A stretch of DNA of 64,000 bases from Niallia sp. XMNu-256 (GTDB lineage Bacteria; Bacillota; Bacilli; Bacillales; Cytobacillaceae), in contig NZ_CP137636.1 in NCBI RefSeq assembly GCF_036670015.1, forward strand, positions 2,148,501-2,212,500, written 5' to 3'. A program made the translations under genes and the position numbers. The notes under the pieces were generated by a model that was given only the letters and a program-made list of their open reading frames with translations, made no database searches and was not told the DNA's origin. Positions 35,687 through 45,358 of this stretch are shown here, one piece after another. Position 1 is the stretch's first letter; every line of letters begins with the position of its first letter.

Positions 35687-35860
35687 GGATGTCACCTCCG
35701 TTTAATAGTATTTCAATCGGTAGAAACATTATTCGATTACTTGATAACGGTTATTCATATATAATAAAATTGCATCATACATATATGACTGCAAGTTATT
35801 TTGTTTTCAAAAACAGTCTTTCTCTATATTTACTTATTTTTGACCTTATATTAAAATAAA

Positions 35861-35875
35861 ATTGTTCAGAAAAGT
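35861..35875 (+). promoter_or_regulatory. CodY-box-like site upstream of citB
   Basis: ATTGTTCAGAAAAGT agrees with the CodY consensus AATTTTCWGAAAATT at 12 of 15 positions. It lies just upstream of the putative citB promoter; B. subtilis citB is a known CodY and CcpC target. Confidence 0.5.
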
Positions 35876-35894
35876 TTGTCACAATTCAAACTTT

Positions 35895-35923
35895 TCGACA
35901 AATAGGGAAAAATTGTTTATGAT
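35895..35923 (+). promoter_or_regulatory. Putative sigma-A promoter of citB
   Basis: TCGACA, 17 nt, TATGAT; each hexamer differs from consensus by one base. Transcription would start near 35930, giving a short leader. Confidence 0.6.
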
Positions 35924-35953
35924 ATTAATAGAATAGAAATGGGGGTAATACAT

Positions 35954-38659
35954 ATGTCAACGAGTGATGTTTTTCAAGCCCGTAAATCATTTGATTTAAA
36001 CGGCAAACGTTACAATTATTATCAGCTTGCTGCATTAGAAAAAGCTGGAGTAGGAAAGGTTTCAAAACTGCCTTATTCGATTAAAGTATTATTAGAGTCA
36101 GTTTTACGTCAGCTTGATGGACGGGTTATTACGAAAGAACATGTTGAAAACCTTGCTAAATGGGGAACAAATGAAGTTAAAGAAATTGATGTACCATTCA
36201 AACCTTCCCGTGTAATCTTGCAAGACTTTACAGGTGTACCAGCAGTTGTTGATCTTGCGTCATTAAGAAAAGCAATGGCTGATTTAGGTGGAGATCCAGA
36301 CAAAATCAACCCATTAAAACCTGTTGATCTAGTTATCGACCACTCTGTTCAAGTAGATAAATACGGAAACCAAGAAGCTTTAGGTTTGAATATGAAGTTA
36401 GAATTTGAGCGTAATGCTGAACGTTACCAATTTTTAAGCTGGGCTCAAAAGGCATTTGATAATTATCGTGCTGTACCGCCTGCAACAGGAATCGTTCACC
36501 AAGTAAACTTAGAATACTTGGCAAACGTTGTGCATGCTGTACAAAATGAAGACGGTGAATTTGAAGCATTCCCTGATACATTAGTTGGTACTGACTCACA
36601 TACTACTATGATCAATGGTATTGGTGTTCTAGGATGGGGTGTTGGAGGGATTGAGGCTGAAGCTGGAATGCTTGGACAACCATCTTACTTCCCAGTTCCA
36701 GAAGTAGTGGGGGTTAAGTTAACTGGTGAACTTCCAGATGGAGCTACGGCGACAGACCTTGCCCTTAAAGTTACACAAGTTCTTCGTAAACATGGTGTGG
36801 TAGGAAAATTTGTAGAGTTCTTTGGACCAGGAGTTCCTGCATTACCACTTGCTGACCGTGCGACTATTGCAAATATGGCGCCTGAATATGGGGCAACATG
36901 TGGATTCTTCCCAGTAGATGGTGAATCACTAGAGTATCTGCGTCTATCAGGACGTTCTGAAGAGCAAATCCAAATTGTTGAAACTTATTGTAAAGAAAAT
37001 GGATTATTCTTTGATCCTTCCTTTGAGCCGGTATACACAGATGTAGTTGAAATTAATCTTGCTGAAATTGAAGCAAATCTATCAGGACCAAAACGTCCAC
37101 AAGATTTAATTCCACTTTCAGCGATGAAAGAAGAATTTAACAAATCGATTACAGCTCCACAAGGAAATCAAGGATTTGGATTAAATGCTGACGAAATTAG
37201 CAAGAAAGTAACTGTACAATTTGAAGATGGTTCAAATACCGAAATGAAAACAGGTGCAATTGCAATTGCTGCAATTACAAGCTGTACAAATACATCAAAC
37301 CCATACGTCTTAGTTGGGGCTGGGTTAGTGGCTAAGAAAGCTGTAGAATTAGGATTGGAAGTACCAAGCTTTGTGAAAACTTCATTAGCACCTGGTTCTA
37401 AAGTGGTGACAGGATACCTTCGTGATTCTGGCCTGTTACCATATTTAGAGCAATTAGGATTTAACCTTGTTGGTTATGGTTGTACAACTTGTATTGGTAA
37501 CTCAGGACCATTAAGAGATGAAGTTGAAAAAGCGATCTCAGAAAATGACCTTCTTGTTACTTCTGTTTTATCAGGTAACCGTAACTTTGAAGGACGTATC
37601 CACCCACTTGTAAAAGCAAACTACTTAGCTTCACCACCATTAGTAGTTGCTTATGCTCTAGCTGGAACAGTTGATATCGATCTTCAAAATGAAGCAATCG
37701 GTAAAGATAAAGATGGTAAAGATGTATACTTTAAAGATATTTGGCCATCTACTGCAGAGATTAATAAAGTTGTTAAACAAACTGTAACACCAGAACTATT
37801 CCGTAAAGAATACGAGAATGTATTTGGGGATAATGAATTATGGAATCAAATCGAAACAAGTGATGAGCCATTGTATACATTTGACGAAAAGTCAACTTAT
37901 ATTCAAAATCCACCGTTCTTTGAAGGCTTAAATCCTGATCCAGATGAAGTTAAACCACTAACTGGATTGCGTGTTGTAGGTAGATTTGGTGACTCTGTTA
38001 CAACTGACCATATTTCACCAGCAGGGGCGATTGGGATCAATACACCGGCGGGTAAATATTTACGTGCAAATGGCGTAGAGCCTCGTGATTTTAACTCATA
38101 TGGTTCACGTCGTGGAAACCATGAGGTTATGATGCGTGGTACATTTGCAAATATTCGTATCCGTAACCAAATTGCACCTGGAACAGAAGGTGGTTTCACA
38201 ACATACTGGCCAACAGGGGAAGTAACATCAATCTATGATGCTTGTATGAAGTATAAAGAAAACGGCACAGGTCTTGTGATTTTAGCAGGTAAAGACTATG
38301 GGATGGGATCCTCCCGTGACTGGGCTGCTAAAGGTACAAACCTTTTAGGAATTAAAACAGTAATTGCTGAAAGTTACGAGCGTATTCACCGTTCAAACCT
38401 TGTACTAATGGGCGTTCTTCCGCTACAGTTTAAAGAAGGAGAAAGCGCTGATACACTTGGTTTAACTGGCGAGGAAGTAATCAACGTTCAAATTGATGAA
38501 AAGGTTCGTCCACGTGACCTCGTTAAAGTAACAGCTACTGATAAAGATGGGAACATGAAAGAATTTGAAGCATTAGTTCGTTTCGATTCTGAAGTAGAAA
38601 TTGATTACTATCGTCATGGCGGTATTTTACAAATGGTTCTTCGCGAAAAATTAAAATAA
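35954..38659 (+). CDS. citB: Aconitate hydratase (aconitase A)
   Basis: 901 residues, as for bacterial AcnA/CitB. Interconverts citrate and isocitrate with a [4Fe-4S] cluster; the apo form binds RNA in Bacillus. The cluster cysteines are in [10 protein letters not shown] and [11 protein letters not shown]. Other signatures are [23 protein letters not shown] and [15 protein letters not shown]. Start ATG 35954 (MSTSDVF) follows GGGGGT. Expected TCA-cycle regulation: CodY-like site upstream. Confidence 0.98.
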   Translation: MSTSDVFQARKSFDLNGKRYNYYQLAALEKAGVGKVSKLPYSIKVLLESVLRQLDGRVITKEHVENLAKWGTNEVKEIDVPFKPSRVILQDFTGVPAVVDLASLRKAMADLGGDPDKINPLKPVDLVIDHSVQVDKYGNQEALGLNMKLEFERNAERYQFLSWAQKAFDNYRAVPPATGIVHQVNLEYLANVVHAVQNEDGEFEAFPDTLVGTDSHTTMINGIGVLGWGVGGIEAEAGMLGQPSYFPVPEVVGVKLTGELPDGATATDLALKVTQVLRKHGVVGKFVEFFGPGVPALPLADRATIANMAPEYGATCGFFPVDGESLEYLRLSGRSEEQIQIVETYCKENGLFFDPSFEPVYTDVVEINLAEIEANLSGPKRPQDLIPLSAMKEEFNKSITAPQGNQGFGLNADEISKKVTVQFEDGSNTEMKTGAIAIAAITSCTNTSNPYVLVGAGLVAKKAVELGLEVPSFVKTSLAPGSKVVTGYLRDSGLLPYLEQLGFNLVGYGCTTCIGNSGPLRDEVEKAISENDLLVTSVLSGNRNFEGRIHPLVKANYLASPPLVVAYALAGTVDIDLQNEAIGKDKDGKDVYFKDIWPSTAEINKVVKQTVTPELFRKEYENVFGDNELWNQIETSDEPLYTFDEKSTYIQNPPFFEGLNPDPDEVKPLTGLRVVGRFGDSVTTDHISPAGAIGINTPAGKYLRANGVEPRDFNSYGSRRGNHEVMMRGTFANIRIRNQIAPGTEGGFTTYWPTGEVTSIYDACMKYKENGTGLVILAGKDYGMGSSRDWAAKGTNLLGIKTVIAESYERIHRSNLVLMGVLPLQFKEGESADTLGLTGEEVINVQIDEKVRPRDLVKVTATDKDGNMKEFEALVRFDSEVEIDYYRHGGILQMVLREKLK

Positions 38660-38672
38660 AATCTCTATTATC

Positions 38673-38705
38673 AAGGCACCGTACGGTCATTCGTAGGGTG
38701 CCTTT
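38673..38705 (+). terminator. Terminator after citB
   Basis: AAGGCACCGTACG pairs with CGTAGGGTGCCTT, followed by TTA. Confidence 0.75.
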
Positions 38706-38840
38706 ATCAGGCTAATGTGCTGCTGACAAACATGAAGCAGGATGAAGAAAAGTCTCATATATAATCGCAGGTAAATTTTTACATAGATTGATGACTTTAG
38801 GCTAAAATATACATAACAACTGATGGAACGGAGGTATTTT

Positions 38841-39350
38841 ATGGTTAAAAAAGTGATCGCAACTTTTTTGTTTCTCGTTTTAATTGCGGTCGTTGTCGTA
38901 CAAGCGATGGAACCAGGGAAACAAAAGGATACCCTTCCTGGTTTAGCCATAGGTGAAAAAGCTCCTGATTTTGAATTAAAGACGTTATCTGGTGAAACCG
39001 TAAAGCTCTCTGATTATCGAGGAAAAAAAGTTTTGATTAATTTTTGGGCAACATGGTGTCCACCATGTAAAGAAGAAATGCCAGACATGGAGAAGTTTTA
39101 TCAAGAAAACCGAGAAGATGTAGTGATCTTAGCTGTTAATATTGATCCACAGTTTAATGTAAAACAATTTGTCTCTGATATGGGAGTTACTTTCCCAATC
39201 TTGCTGGATGAGAAAGATGAAGTCAATTTCCAATATCAAGTGTTAACCATTCCCACTACTTACTTTATAGATCAAGAGGGAATCATCCGATATAAATACT
39301 TAACAGCCATGACACAAGATCTTATGAAAGAATATACGGATAATATGTAG
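38841..39350 (+). CDS. Membrane-anchored thiol-disulfide oxidoreductase (ResA/TlpA type, YneN-like)
   Basis: 169 residues. An uncleaved N-terminal membrane anchor (~5-25) puts the thioredoxin fold outside the membrane. The active site is WATWCPPCKEE, with the cis-Pro in TIPTTYFID. Reduces or oxidises extracytoplasmic thiols, for example in cytochrome c maturation or spore coat/cortex formation. In B. subtilis yneN also lies beside citB. RBS GGAGG before ATG 38841. Confidence 0.88.
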   Translation: MVKKVIATFLFLVLIAVVVVQAMEPGKQKDTLPGLAIGEKAPDFELKTLSGETVKLSDYRGKKVLINFWATWCPPCKEEMPDMEKFYQENREDVVILAVNIDPQFNVKQFVSDMGVTFPILLDEKDEVNFQYQVLTIPTTYFIDQEGIIRYKYLTAMTQDLMKEYTDNM

Positions 39351-39356
39351 AGAAAA

Positions 39357-39388
39357 AACACTGATAAATCTAATCGGTGTTTTTTTAT
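39357..39388 (+). terminator. Terminator after the thioredoxin-like gene
   Basis: AACACTGAT pairs with ATCGGTGTT, followed by TTTTTATT. Confidence 0.78.
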
Positions 39389-39586
39389 TTATAAAATAAT
39401 AAAAATAAACTTAAAAAAGTGATTTTTCTCACAATCAAAATGATAAAACCTTGATATAATGTCAATGTAAGATGAAATATGTCGAATGAGGTCGCAAAGA
39501 AATTAATTTTCAAAAATTTATAATAATTAAATCAGATTTTGGTCATAATAACCATTATAATAGTATGTAAGGTAGGTGAAGTTATA

Positions 39587-39718
39587 ATGAGAAAACCTAG
39601 AAAACGTTCTTTCACAGAATTAGTTAATGAGAATAAGCTTCAATTAATGCGTGATGAAAAAGCGATTGAAAAAATTGAAGAACGCTTAGAAAAGAAGCAT
39701 TTAAGCAAAGCTGAATAA
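39587..39718 (+). CDS. Small basic protein, FbpB/FbpC family
   Basis: 43 residues: MRKPRKRSFTELVNENKLQL..., with a helix rich in Lys/Glu (MRDEKAIEKIEERLEKKH). The RKPRKRSF-ELV-ENK pattern is that of Fur-regulated basic proteins of Bacillus, thought to help the FsrA small RNA repress iron-using enzymes such as aconitase. AGGTGAAG precedes ATG 39587. A clear Fur box was not seen. Its position one gene after citB is notable. Confidence 0.7.
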   Translation: MRKPRKRSFTELVNENKLQLMRDEKAIEKIEERLEKKHLSKAE

Positions 39719-39875
39719 CAATTATTGCGGTCTCACCGATGGGTGTCCCGTGTCATACATTACCATTAATGAAAGCCCTCTCAAGAGGTAATACTTTTAT
39801 TTGAGGAGTAACGACAGCATCATTACGGCTGGTAATAACAGACTCGAGAGTATTTCATCTAGAGGAGGAATCATA

Positions 39876-40019
39876 ATGGGAAACCCAAAAAAAGATAGCA
39901 AACACTTTGTGCCAAGTCATATTGGGACAAAGTCAAGAAGTTTTGGCGGGAATAAAGGAAAACAAATGCAAGATAATTCTGGACAACATGCCCAAGTTAT
40001 GCAAACAAAGGGCGAATAA
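39876..40019 (+). CDS. sspN: Small acid-soluble spore protein N
   Basis: 47 residues, [20 protein letters not shown]... to [16 protein letters not shown] and the MQTKGE tail are diagnostic for SspN. Start ATG 39876 follows TAGAGGAGGAAT. Has its own terminator. Confidence 0.93.
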   Translation: MGNPKKDSKHFVPSHIGTKSRSFGGNKGKQMQDNSGQHAQVMQTKGE

Positions 40020-40028
40020 CACATATCA

Positions 40029-40066
40029 AGAGAAATGTCTTTTATTTAGACATTTCTCTTTTTTTA
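40029..40066 (+). terminator. Terminator after sspN
   Basis: AGAGAAATGTCT pairs with AGACATTTCTCT, followed by seven T. Confidence 0.93.
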
Positions 40067-40142
40067 TTAAAGCCATTCAAACGTTAAATGGATACATATA
40101 AAACTTAATTAAGGAAAAATTAATGATTGAGGAGGTGTTATT

Positions 40143-40385
40143 ATGCAAAAAATTGCTGTAGAAGGTTCTTTAACAAATGTTCAACAAGCTTTACGTGAAA
40201 AAGGATATGATGTGGTTGAACTTAATAGTGGAGCAAATCTTCAAAACTTTGATTGTTGTGTAGTTTCCGGCTTAGATACAGATGTTATGGGTATGCAAGA
40301 TGCCTTAACGAACGGTTCGGTTATCGAGGCTAGTGGACTTTCAGCTGATGAAATCGTACAGCGAATTGAAAGTAAAAAGAAGTAG
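40143..40385 (+). CDS. UPF0180 protein, YkuS-like
   Basis: 80 residues. KIAVEGSLTNVQQALREKGYDVVEL and VVSGLDTDVMGMQD match the UPF0180/YkuS family of Bacillus, whose function is unknown. The fold resembles a small nucleotide-binding Rossmann domain. TGAGGAGGTG before ATG 40143. In B. subtilis ykuS lies elsewhere, so this neighbourhood differs. Confidence 0.85.
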   Translation: MQKIAVEGSLTNVQQALREKGYDVVELNSGANLQNFDCCVVSGLDTDVMGMQDALTNGSVIEASGLSADEIVQRIESKKK

Positions 40386-40503
40386 GATAACTTTAGATTA
40401 AAGTGTTTTCTGGTACACCAGACCTAAAATCAAATCCTACATGTGTAATAAAAATTTTTAGACAAACTAGACTCGTACCTTCAACATGATAAGGAGGATA
40501 TGC

Positions 40504-40725
40504 ATGGCTTATAATAACAGACCTAACCCAGATGATCGAAGTGATAATGTAGAGAAATTACAAGAGATGATTGTGAATACGGACGATAATATCCGTAAGG
40601 CTGAACAAACAATGCAAAATTTAAGTGGTGAAGATCGAGCTCGAGTGGAAGCAAAAAATGAGCGCCGTCGTGAAAGTATCGAAGCGATGCGTGCTGAAAT
40701 TAAAGACGAAAATCGTGCACACTAA
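40504..40725 (+). CDS. tlp: Thioredoxin-like spore protein Tlp
   Basis: 73 residues, MAYNNRPNPDDRSDNVEKLQ..., the hallmark Tlp opening. A small acid-soluble spore protein, helical, with a charged C-terminus (AKNERRRESIEAMRAEI). Start ATG 40504 has AAGGAGGAT 7 nt upstream. In B. subtilis sspN-tlp lies just downstream of citB-yneN, as here. Confidence 0.94.
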   Translation: MAYNNRPNPDDRSDNVEKLQEMIVNTDDNIRKAEQTMQNLSGEDRARVEAKNERRRESIEAMRAEIKDENRAH

Positions 40726-40751
40726 TTAAGGTAAAGGTTATCATTATTTTT

Positions 40752-40785
40752 GCCCGCTGAATGAATATTCAGTGGGTTATTTCTT
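40752..40785 (+). terminator. Terminator after tlp
   Basis: CCCGCTGAAT pairs with ATTCAGTGGG, followed by TTATTTC. Confidence 0.75.
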
Positions 40786-40890
40786 TCTTATATCTCTGCT
40801 ATACAAACCCCAAAGAATATTCCCTATAAAAAATATGATAGAATAAGATTTGTTATATAAATAAATGTCGTAAAGAAGTGGTGTTAGTTA

Positions 40891-43236
40891 ATGGGAAACA
40901 GACTTAAAAAGCACGTGAATCAAAATGATCTCATTAAAGAATGGGAACAACAACTGAAAGAATTAGGATATATCGATAATGAGGGTGAAATGATTAAATT
41001 ACTCCAAAAAATAGATTTAAATGAAGAAGAAGGTAAAATGAACGCATCAAGGTTATTGACGCTTATAGCCTTATCTTCTTCTTCAAAAGGAAAAAAGGAA
41101 TCATTGGTACTTTCTTGGTTAGAAAAAGCGATCGAACTTGATCCAAGTAATTTCAAGGCAAAAGAGTATGTGGCAACACATGAATGGAAAAGCAGCAGAC
41201 ACTTATTTGAAGATCTGCATTTTCCCCCGCTACGTGAAACGGATAACCGACAAGCTAAGAAACAAACTGCTCAGCTTTATATCACCATTTGTCAGCAATT
41301 TTTGAAAGATGCTGAAGAACAGTTGGATGCTATAAAGAATTCTAGAAAAAAATTACAAGATTCGCTTCATGATTCCCATGATTTCTCTGGTAAAATGATC
41401 GATTTGTTAGAAACAGTCATTGAAGTGACTGCCTTGTTGTTAAAAGCAGCGAATGATTATGAAGGATCTATGGTTGGTACGTTTTATACATCCGCTCATT
41501 ATGATGAATTAAAACAACATTTATCCCATCTAGAAGAGTTAAAGGGTCAATGGCTATTACTATTTGAAGATGAAACGCAGGAAGAAGAACAATCAACGGA
41601 GCAGGCCCTTCAAGAGTTAAATGATATGATTGGACTTCATTCTGTGAAATCGAGAGTAAATGACTTTTATCAATTTTTCAAATACCAAAAAATTAGAAAA
41701 GAAAAAGGATTTCAAACAAAAGATGAAGTGAGTTTAAATATGATCCTTACCGGAAATCCCGGGACCGGAAAAACAACCATTGCCAGGTTATTCTCACAAA
41801 TGTATTACGAACTTGGCGTTCTACCGAGAAAAGAAGTCGTTGAGGTCGACCGTTCTCAATTAGTAGGAGCGTTTGTTGGTCAAACCGAAGAAAATGTTCG
41901 CATGGCTGTTGAGAAGGCATTAGGTGGCGTGTTATTTATCGATGAAGCTTATAATTTAAAAAGAGAAGGTCAGTCAGGAAATGATTATGGACAAGTTGCG
42001 ATTGATACTCTTGTTTCATTAATGACGAGCAGTGAATATGGTGGGAAGTTTGCAGTTATTCTTGCGGGCTATCCTGAGGAAATGAGACAATTTCTAGATT
42101 CAAATCCTGGACTGAGAAGCCGCTTCCCAATGTCAAATCACCTCACTCTTCCTGATTATACAAATGAAGAACTGATTATGATTGGTGAGAAGTTTGCTGC
42201 TGAAAATGATTACATCTTAACGGATGAAGGAAAATTGGCGCTTGAGGACCAAATTGAAAAGGAAAGAGTCGATAATTCATTTGGGAATGCGCGAACCGTG
42301 CAGAATTTGATACTAGAGGCTATTTTTAATAAAGGGGCCAATCATCAATCGTATGATGATTTATTGGTCTTTTCGGTACTAGATAAAGTCGATTTCAGTA
42401 AGGATGATCCTAAGGTTAAGAATGAGCCAGAACAGGAACTCCATCAATTAGTGGGCTTAGAAAATGTTAAAGAAGAGGTAAAGTCAATTATCTCATTTGT
42501 TAAAATGCAAACTTTTAGAAGGGATCATGGTTTGCCAATTGTCCCCATTCAACTCCATTCTGTCTTTACAGGAAATCCTGGAACGGGTAAAACAACCGTT
42601 GCTAAAATCTATGCTGAACTTCTAAAAGACTGTGGGTTATTAAAAAGAGGCCATCTAGTTATCACAAGTCGTGCAGACTTTGTCGCGGGTTATGTTGGAC
42701 AAACCGCTTTAAAGACAAAGCGAAAAATTCGGGATGCGCTCGGTGGAGTTCTCTTTATTGATGAAGCTTATTCTTTATTGGGACAAACGGCTGGGGATTT
42801 TGGAAAAGAAGTAATTGATACACTCGTAGATGAAATGACTAAACATAATGAAAATCTAGTGGTGATTCTAGCTGGCTATTCAAATGAAATGAAAGGTCTA
42901 CTAGAAAGTAATCCTGGATTAAAATCAAGGTTTAAAAAGTTTATTGAGTTTAAAGATTATAGCAGCATTGAACTTGTTCAGATTATTAAATTATACGGAG
43001 AGAAATTTAACTTTCATTTAACGGATGAGGCTGAAGAATGGTTGTTGACCTATCTAGAGGAAAATCCAGTTACTGGGAATGGACGGTTTGCTACTAACCT
43101 TATTAATGAAGCCATTCAGATTCAAGCTCAGAGACTTATGATGGAAAATAAGCCATTTTCTCCAAAGGATGCAACCATTATTGAAAAAGATGATATTGAG
43201 ACTGCTGTTAATAAAGTAGGCAGCACCCTTGATTGA
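40891..43236 (+). CDS. Tandem AAA+ ATPase, SpoVK/CbbX type
   Basis: 781 residues. N-terminal helical region (~1-235), with a TPR-like SWLEKAIELDPSNFKAKEY, then two full AAA+ modules. Module 1 has Walker A GNPGTGKTTIAR near residue 290 and Walker B GGVLFIDEAYNL; module 2 has GNPGTGKTTVAK near 563 and GGVLFIDEAYSL. Arg fingers lie in PGLRSRF and PGLKSRF. SpoVK of B. subtilis carries one such module. A protein-remodelling role in sporulation is suggested by family and neighbours, but not proven. It sits between tlp and yneP. Confidence 0.88.
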   Translation: MGNRLKKHVNQNDLIKEWEQQLKELGYIDNEGEMIKLLQKIDLNEEEGKMNASRLLTLIALSSSSKGKKESLVLSWLEKAIELDPSNFKAKEYVATHEWKSSRHLFEDLHFPPLRETDNRQAKKQTAQLYITICQQFLKDAEEQLDAIKNSRKKLQDSLHDSHDFSGKMIDLLETVIEVTALLLKAANDYEGSMVGTFYTSAHYDELKQHLSHLEELKGQWLLLFEDETQEEEQSTEQALQELNDMIGLHSVKSRVNDFYQFFKYQKIRKEKGFQTKDEVSLNMILTGNPGTGKTTIARLFSQMYYELGVLPRKEVVEVDRSQLVGAFVGQTEENVRMAVEKALGGVLFIDEAYNLKREGQSGNDYGQVAIDTLVSLMTSSEYGGKFAVILAGYPEEMRQFLDSNPGLRSRFPMSNHLTLPDYTNEELIMIGEKFAAENDYILTDEGKLALEDQIEKERVDNSFGNARTVQNLILEAIFNKGANHQSYDDLLVFSVLDKVDFSKDDPKVKNEPEQELHQLVGLENVKEEVKSIISFVKMQTFRRDHGLPIVPIQLHSVFTGNPGTGKTTVAKIYAELLKDCGLLKRGHLVITSRADFVAGYVGQTALKTKRKIRDALGGVLFIDEAYSLLGQTAGDFGKEVIDTLVDEMTKHNENLVVILAGYSNEMKGLLESNPGLKSRFKKFIEFKDYSSIELVQIIKLYGEKFNFHLTDEAEEWLLTYLEENPVTGNGRFATNLINEAIQIQAQRLMMENKPFSPKDATIIEKDDIETAVNKVGSTLD

Positions 43237-43268
43237 TAGGATATGAAAAAGGATTGGAGAGGGAAAAA

Positions 43269-43685
43269 ATGTTCATTTCTAAAACAGAAATACAATTATT
43301 GTATGCGGATACTGACATGATGGGGGTTATGTATCATGCTAATTATTTAAAATGGTTTGAACTAGGTCGAACACAATTAATCGAGGATCTTGGTTTCAGT
43401 TATATTGAAATGGAAGAAAGAGGATATTTTGCTCCAGTTTATGATGTTTATTGTGTTTATAAAAGACCTGTTCGGTATGGTGACAAAGCGTTTGTTAAGG
43501 CATGGGTTGACTCAAATGATGGTTTAAAAACCGTCTATGGCTATCAAATTGTAAATGATGAAGACGAGGTATACGCAGAGGGAACAACAACCCACATTGT
43601 CGTCAAAAAAGATAACTTCAGACCTGTACAATTTAAAAAGAGTTTTCCTGAATGGTTTCAAAAATATGAAGAAGTTAAAAAATAG
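43269..43685 (+). CDS. yneP: Acyl-CoA thioesterase, YneP family (4-hydroxybenzoyl-CoA thioesterase fold)
   Basis: 138 residues, hot-dog fold. Signature YADTDMMGVMYHANYLKWFE, with the catalytic Asp and the Tyr/His pair. These enzymes hydrolyse short acyl-CoA or related thioesters; the real substrate of YneP is unknown. Gene order tlp-yneP-yneQ equals B. subtilis. Start ATG 43269 (MFISKTEIQ) follows GGAGAGGG. A link to aromatic catabolism is unlikely given this conserved context. Confidence 0.9.
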   Translation: MFISKTEIQLLYADTDMMGVMYHANYLKWFELGRTQLIEDLGFSYIEMEERGYFAPVYDVYCVYKRPVRYGDKAFVKAWVDSNDGLKTVYGYQIVNDEDEVYAEGTTTHIVVKKDNFRPVQFKKSFPEWFQKYEEVKK

Positions 43686-43720
43686 AAGAAAGGGGCCCCT
43701 CATTATAGGAGCCCTTTCTT
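43686..43720 (+). terminator. Terminator after yneP
   Basis: GAAAGGGGCCCCTC folds with GAGCCCTTTC, ending in TT. Confidence 0.7.
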
Positions 43721-43748
43721 ACCATTTATTTTAAAGGAGAGAGGGATC

Positions 43749-44042
43749 TTGGCATTTGGGATTTCAAGGAAACAGCTTTTAGAATGGAAATCAAAAATAG
43801 ATCAGGGCGAGATTGCTTTTCTAACCCATTACTGGATAGATGATCGATTTCCAGATTGTAAGACGGTGACAAAGGTAGGGTGTAGAGATTTACAAAAGCT
43901 ATTACTCTGGGGGAAACAGTATGGTCTAAAACCTGAATGGATCGATTATAGGAAAAATGGTTATTCTCATTTTGATCTATTAGGCAAGAAGCAAATAGAG
44001 ATATTGAAAAAAGAGGGCTTAACAGACCATATTTGGACTTAG
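43749..44042 (+). CDS. yneQ: YneQ-like hypothetical protein
   Basis: 97 residues, start TTG 43749 behind AAAGGAGAGAGGG. Order yneP-yneQ and the HYWIDDRFPDCKTVTKVGC... LLLWGKQYGL sequence fit the Bacillus YneQ family. Function unknown. Cys residues in FPDCKTVTKVGC could bind metal, but this is not shown. Confidence 0.82.
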   Translation: MAFGISRKQLLEWKSKIDQGEIAFLTHYWIDDRFPDCKTVTKVGCRDLQKLLLWGKQYGLKPEWIDYRKNGYSHFDLLGKKQIEILKKEGLTDHIWT

Positions 44043-44052
44043 GTCATGATCG

Positions 44053-44280
44053 TTAGCCAAAAATAGATTCTAGTACTTTTTCTGTCTCGTTAAAGTCTGT
44101 ATCATCTAATTCCTCAAAAAATGAAATGAGTTCATCAAAATTATGAATCACGATCTCTGGTGCGGATGGCTCATCACTATCTTCTGACAAGGAAAAAATT
44201 TCAATGTTAAATTCATTTTTATCTTCACTTTCGGTTAAGGATGCTACGAATTGGTAAGTTTTTTCCGCATTGTTAGACAT
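44053..44280 (-). CDS. Acidic hypothetical protein
   Basis: 75 residues, very acidic (Glu/Asp rich, SLSEDSDEPSAPEI...), no membrane segment. Unrecognised. GGGGGAA precedes ATG 44280. Converges with yneQ, only 10 nt apart. Confidence 0.7.
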   Translation of the reverse strand: MSNNAEKTYQFVASLTESEDKNEFNIEIFSLSEDSDEPSAPEIVIHNFDELISFFEELDDTDFNETEKVLESIFG

Positions 44281-44390
44281 TAGAGTTCCCCCTTGTTATT
44301 TTGTTACTTTTATTTTATATCAATAAGGTGCAGCTTTTTCATTTTGTTTATGGCCGTTTTATTACATCCTCATGTCAATATATTGAACAA

Positions 44391-44426
44391 GAAAAAACGC
44401 AAGTTAGTTGTTGCTTAACTTGCGTG
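44391..44426 (-). terminator. Terminator of the histidine kinase gene
   Basis: CGCAAGTTA pairs with TAACTTGCG; TTTTTTC follows on the minus strand. Confidence 0.85.
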
Positions 44427-44436
44427 CTTTAAGATC

Positions 44437-45159
44437 TTATTTAGATGATGGCCATTCAATGGTAAATTTAGTGCCTTTATTCGGTTCTGTTGAAACTCGT
44501 ATCTGGCCATTACTGTCATGAATAATTTCTTGACAAATAGATAATCCAACTCCAGTACCGAATTTCTTCGTTGTAAAGAAAGGATTAAACAGATTATCCC
44601 TTACTTTTATTGGCATTCCAATCCCATTATCACAAATATGGATGAAGACAGACTGTCCACTTATCTCAGTTATCATGTCAATCGTTCCATCCTCTTTGCC
44701 GCTTTCTTCAATCGCCTCGATGGCATTTTTAAGTAGGTTGATCATTACTTGCTTAAGTTGCTGTTGATTAATCGAAATGAGTACATTATGATCCGTTAAC
44801 GAGCATGTTAAATTAATCTTCTTCTCTTTTGTCTCAATTTCAAATAACTCAATAAGATTAATCACTAACTCATTAAGAGAAACGACTTCTTTTTGTTGAA
44901 TGAATGTTGAGTTTTTATCGCTTAAGAATTGATTAAGAAGGATACTAACTCGATCGATTTCATCAACAGCAATATCAACATAATCATTTTTCTCTTGATC
45001 CGTTAAATCGGTTTTTAATAGCTGTAGAAACCCCTTTATCGTTGTTAAAGGGTTTCGAACTTCATGTGCTAAATGAATGGCAAATAGATTCTGATTGGAT
45101 TGAGGATTAATAGACTGGTTTGAAGGTGAGCTTTCATTGGAAGTATTCGATGTTCTCAT
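44437..45159 (-). CDS. Orphan soluble sensor histidine kinase
   Basis: 240 residues with only the kinase core. H-box HLAHEVRNPLTTIKGFL (~29-45), N-box INLLKNAIEAIEES, G1 DNGIGMP and G2 GTGVGLSICQEI. No membrane or PAS sensor domain and no response regulator gene beside it. The core resembles the sporulation kinases that feed the phosphorelay through Spo0F, which is a plausible role. Start ATG 45159 is preceded by AAGGATG. Confidence 0.85.
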   Translation of the reverse strand: MRTSNTSNESSPSNQSINPQSNQNLFAIHLAHEVRNPLTTIKGFLQLLKTDLTDQEKNDYVDIAVDEIDRVSILLNQFLSDKNSTFIQQKEVVSLNELVINLIELFEIETKEKKINLTCSLTDHNVLISINQQQLKQVMINLLKNAIEAIEESGKEDGTIDMITEISGQSVFIHICDNGIGMPIKVRDNLFNPFFTTKKFGTGVGLSICQEIIHDSNGQIRVSTEPNKGTKFTIEWPSSK

Positions 45160-45326
45160 GATTATCGCATCCTTATAACAGTTTTAACCGTATGAAACGA
45201 TTAATAAAATACTATGATGAAAATTGACAATTATGAGCAAATGCTGTAAAAATTAGTCAAAATAGGTCTAATTTACTAACATGTACTAAAAGTTGGTTAA
45301 GTTAGCAACGGCTATTTTTATTAAAA

Positions 45327-45358
45327 GGAAAAACAAGCCCACTCACGGGCTTGTTTTT
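45327..45358 (-). terminator. Terminator of plsY
   Basis: ACAAGCCC pairs with GGGCTTGT; TTTTT follows on the minus strand. The hairpin abuts the plsY stop. Confidence 0.88.

Noticed and set aside
39541-39570. Fur box upstream of the FbpB-like gene
   Set aside because: CATAATAACCATTATAA has partial symmetry but fails the 7-1-7 Fur pattern at several positions.
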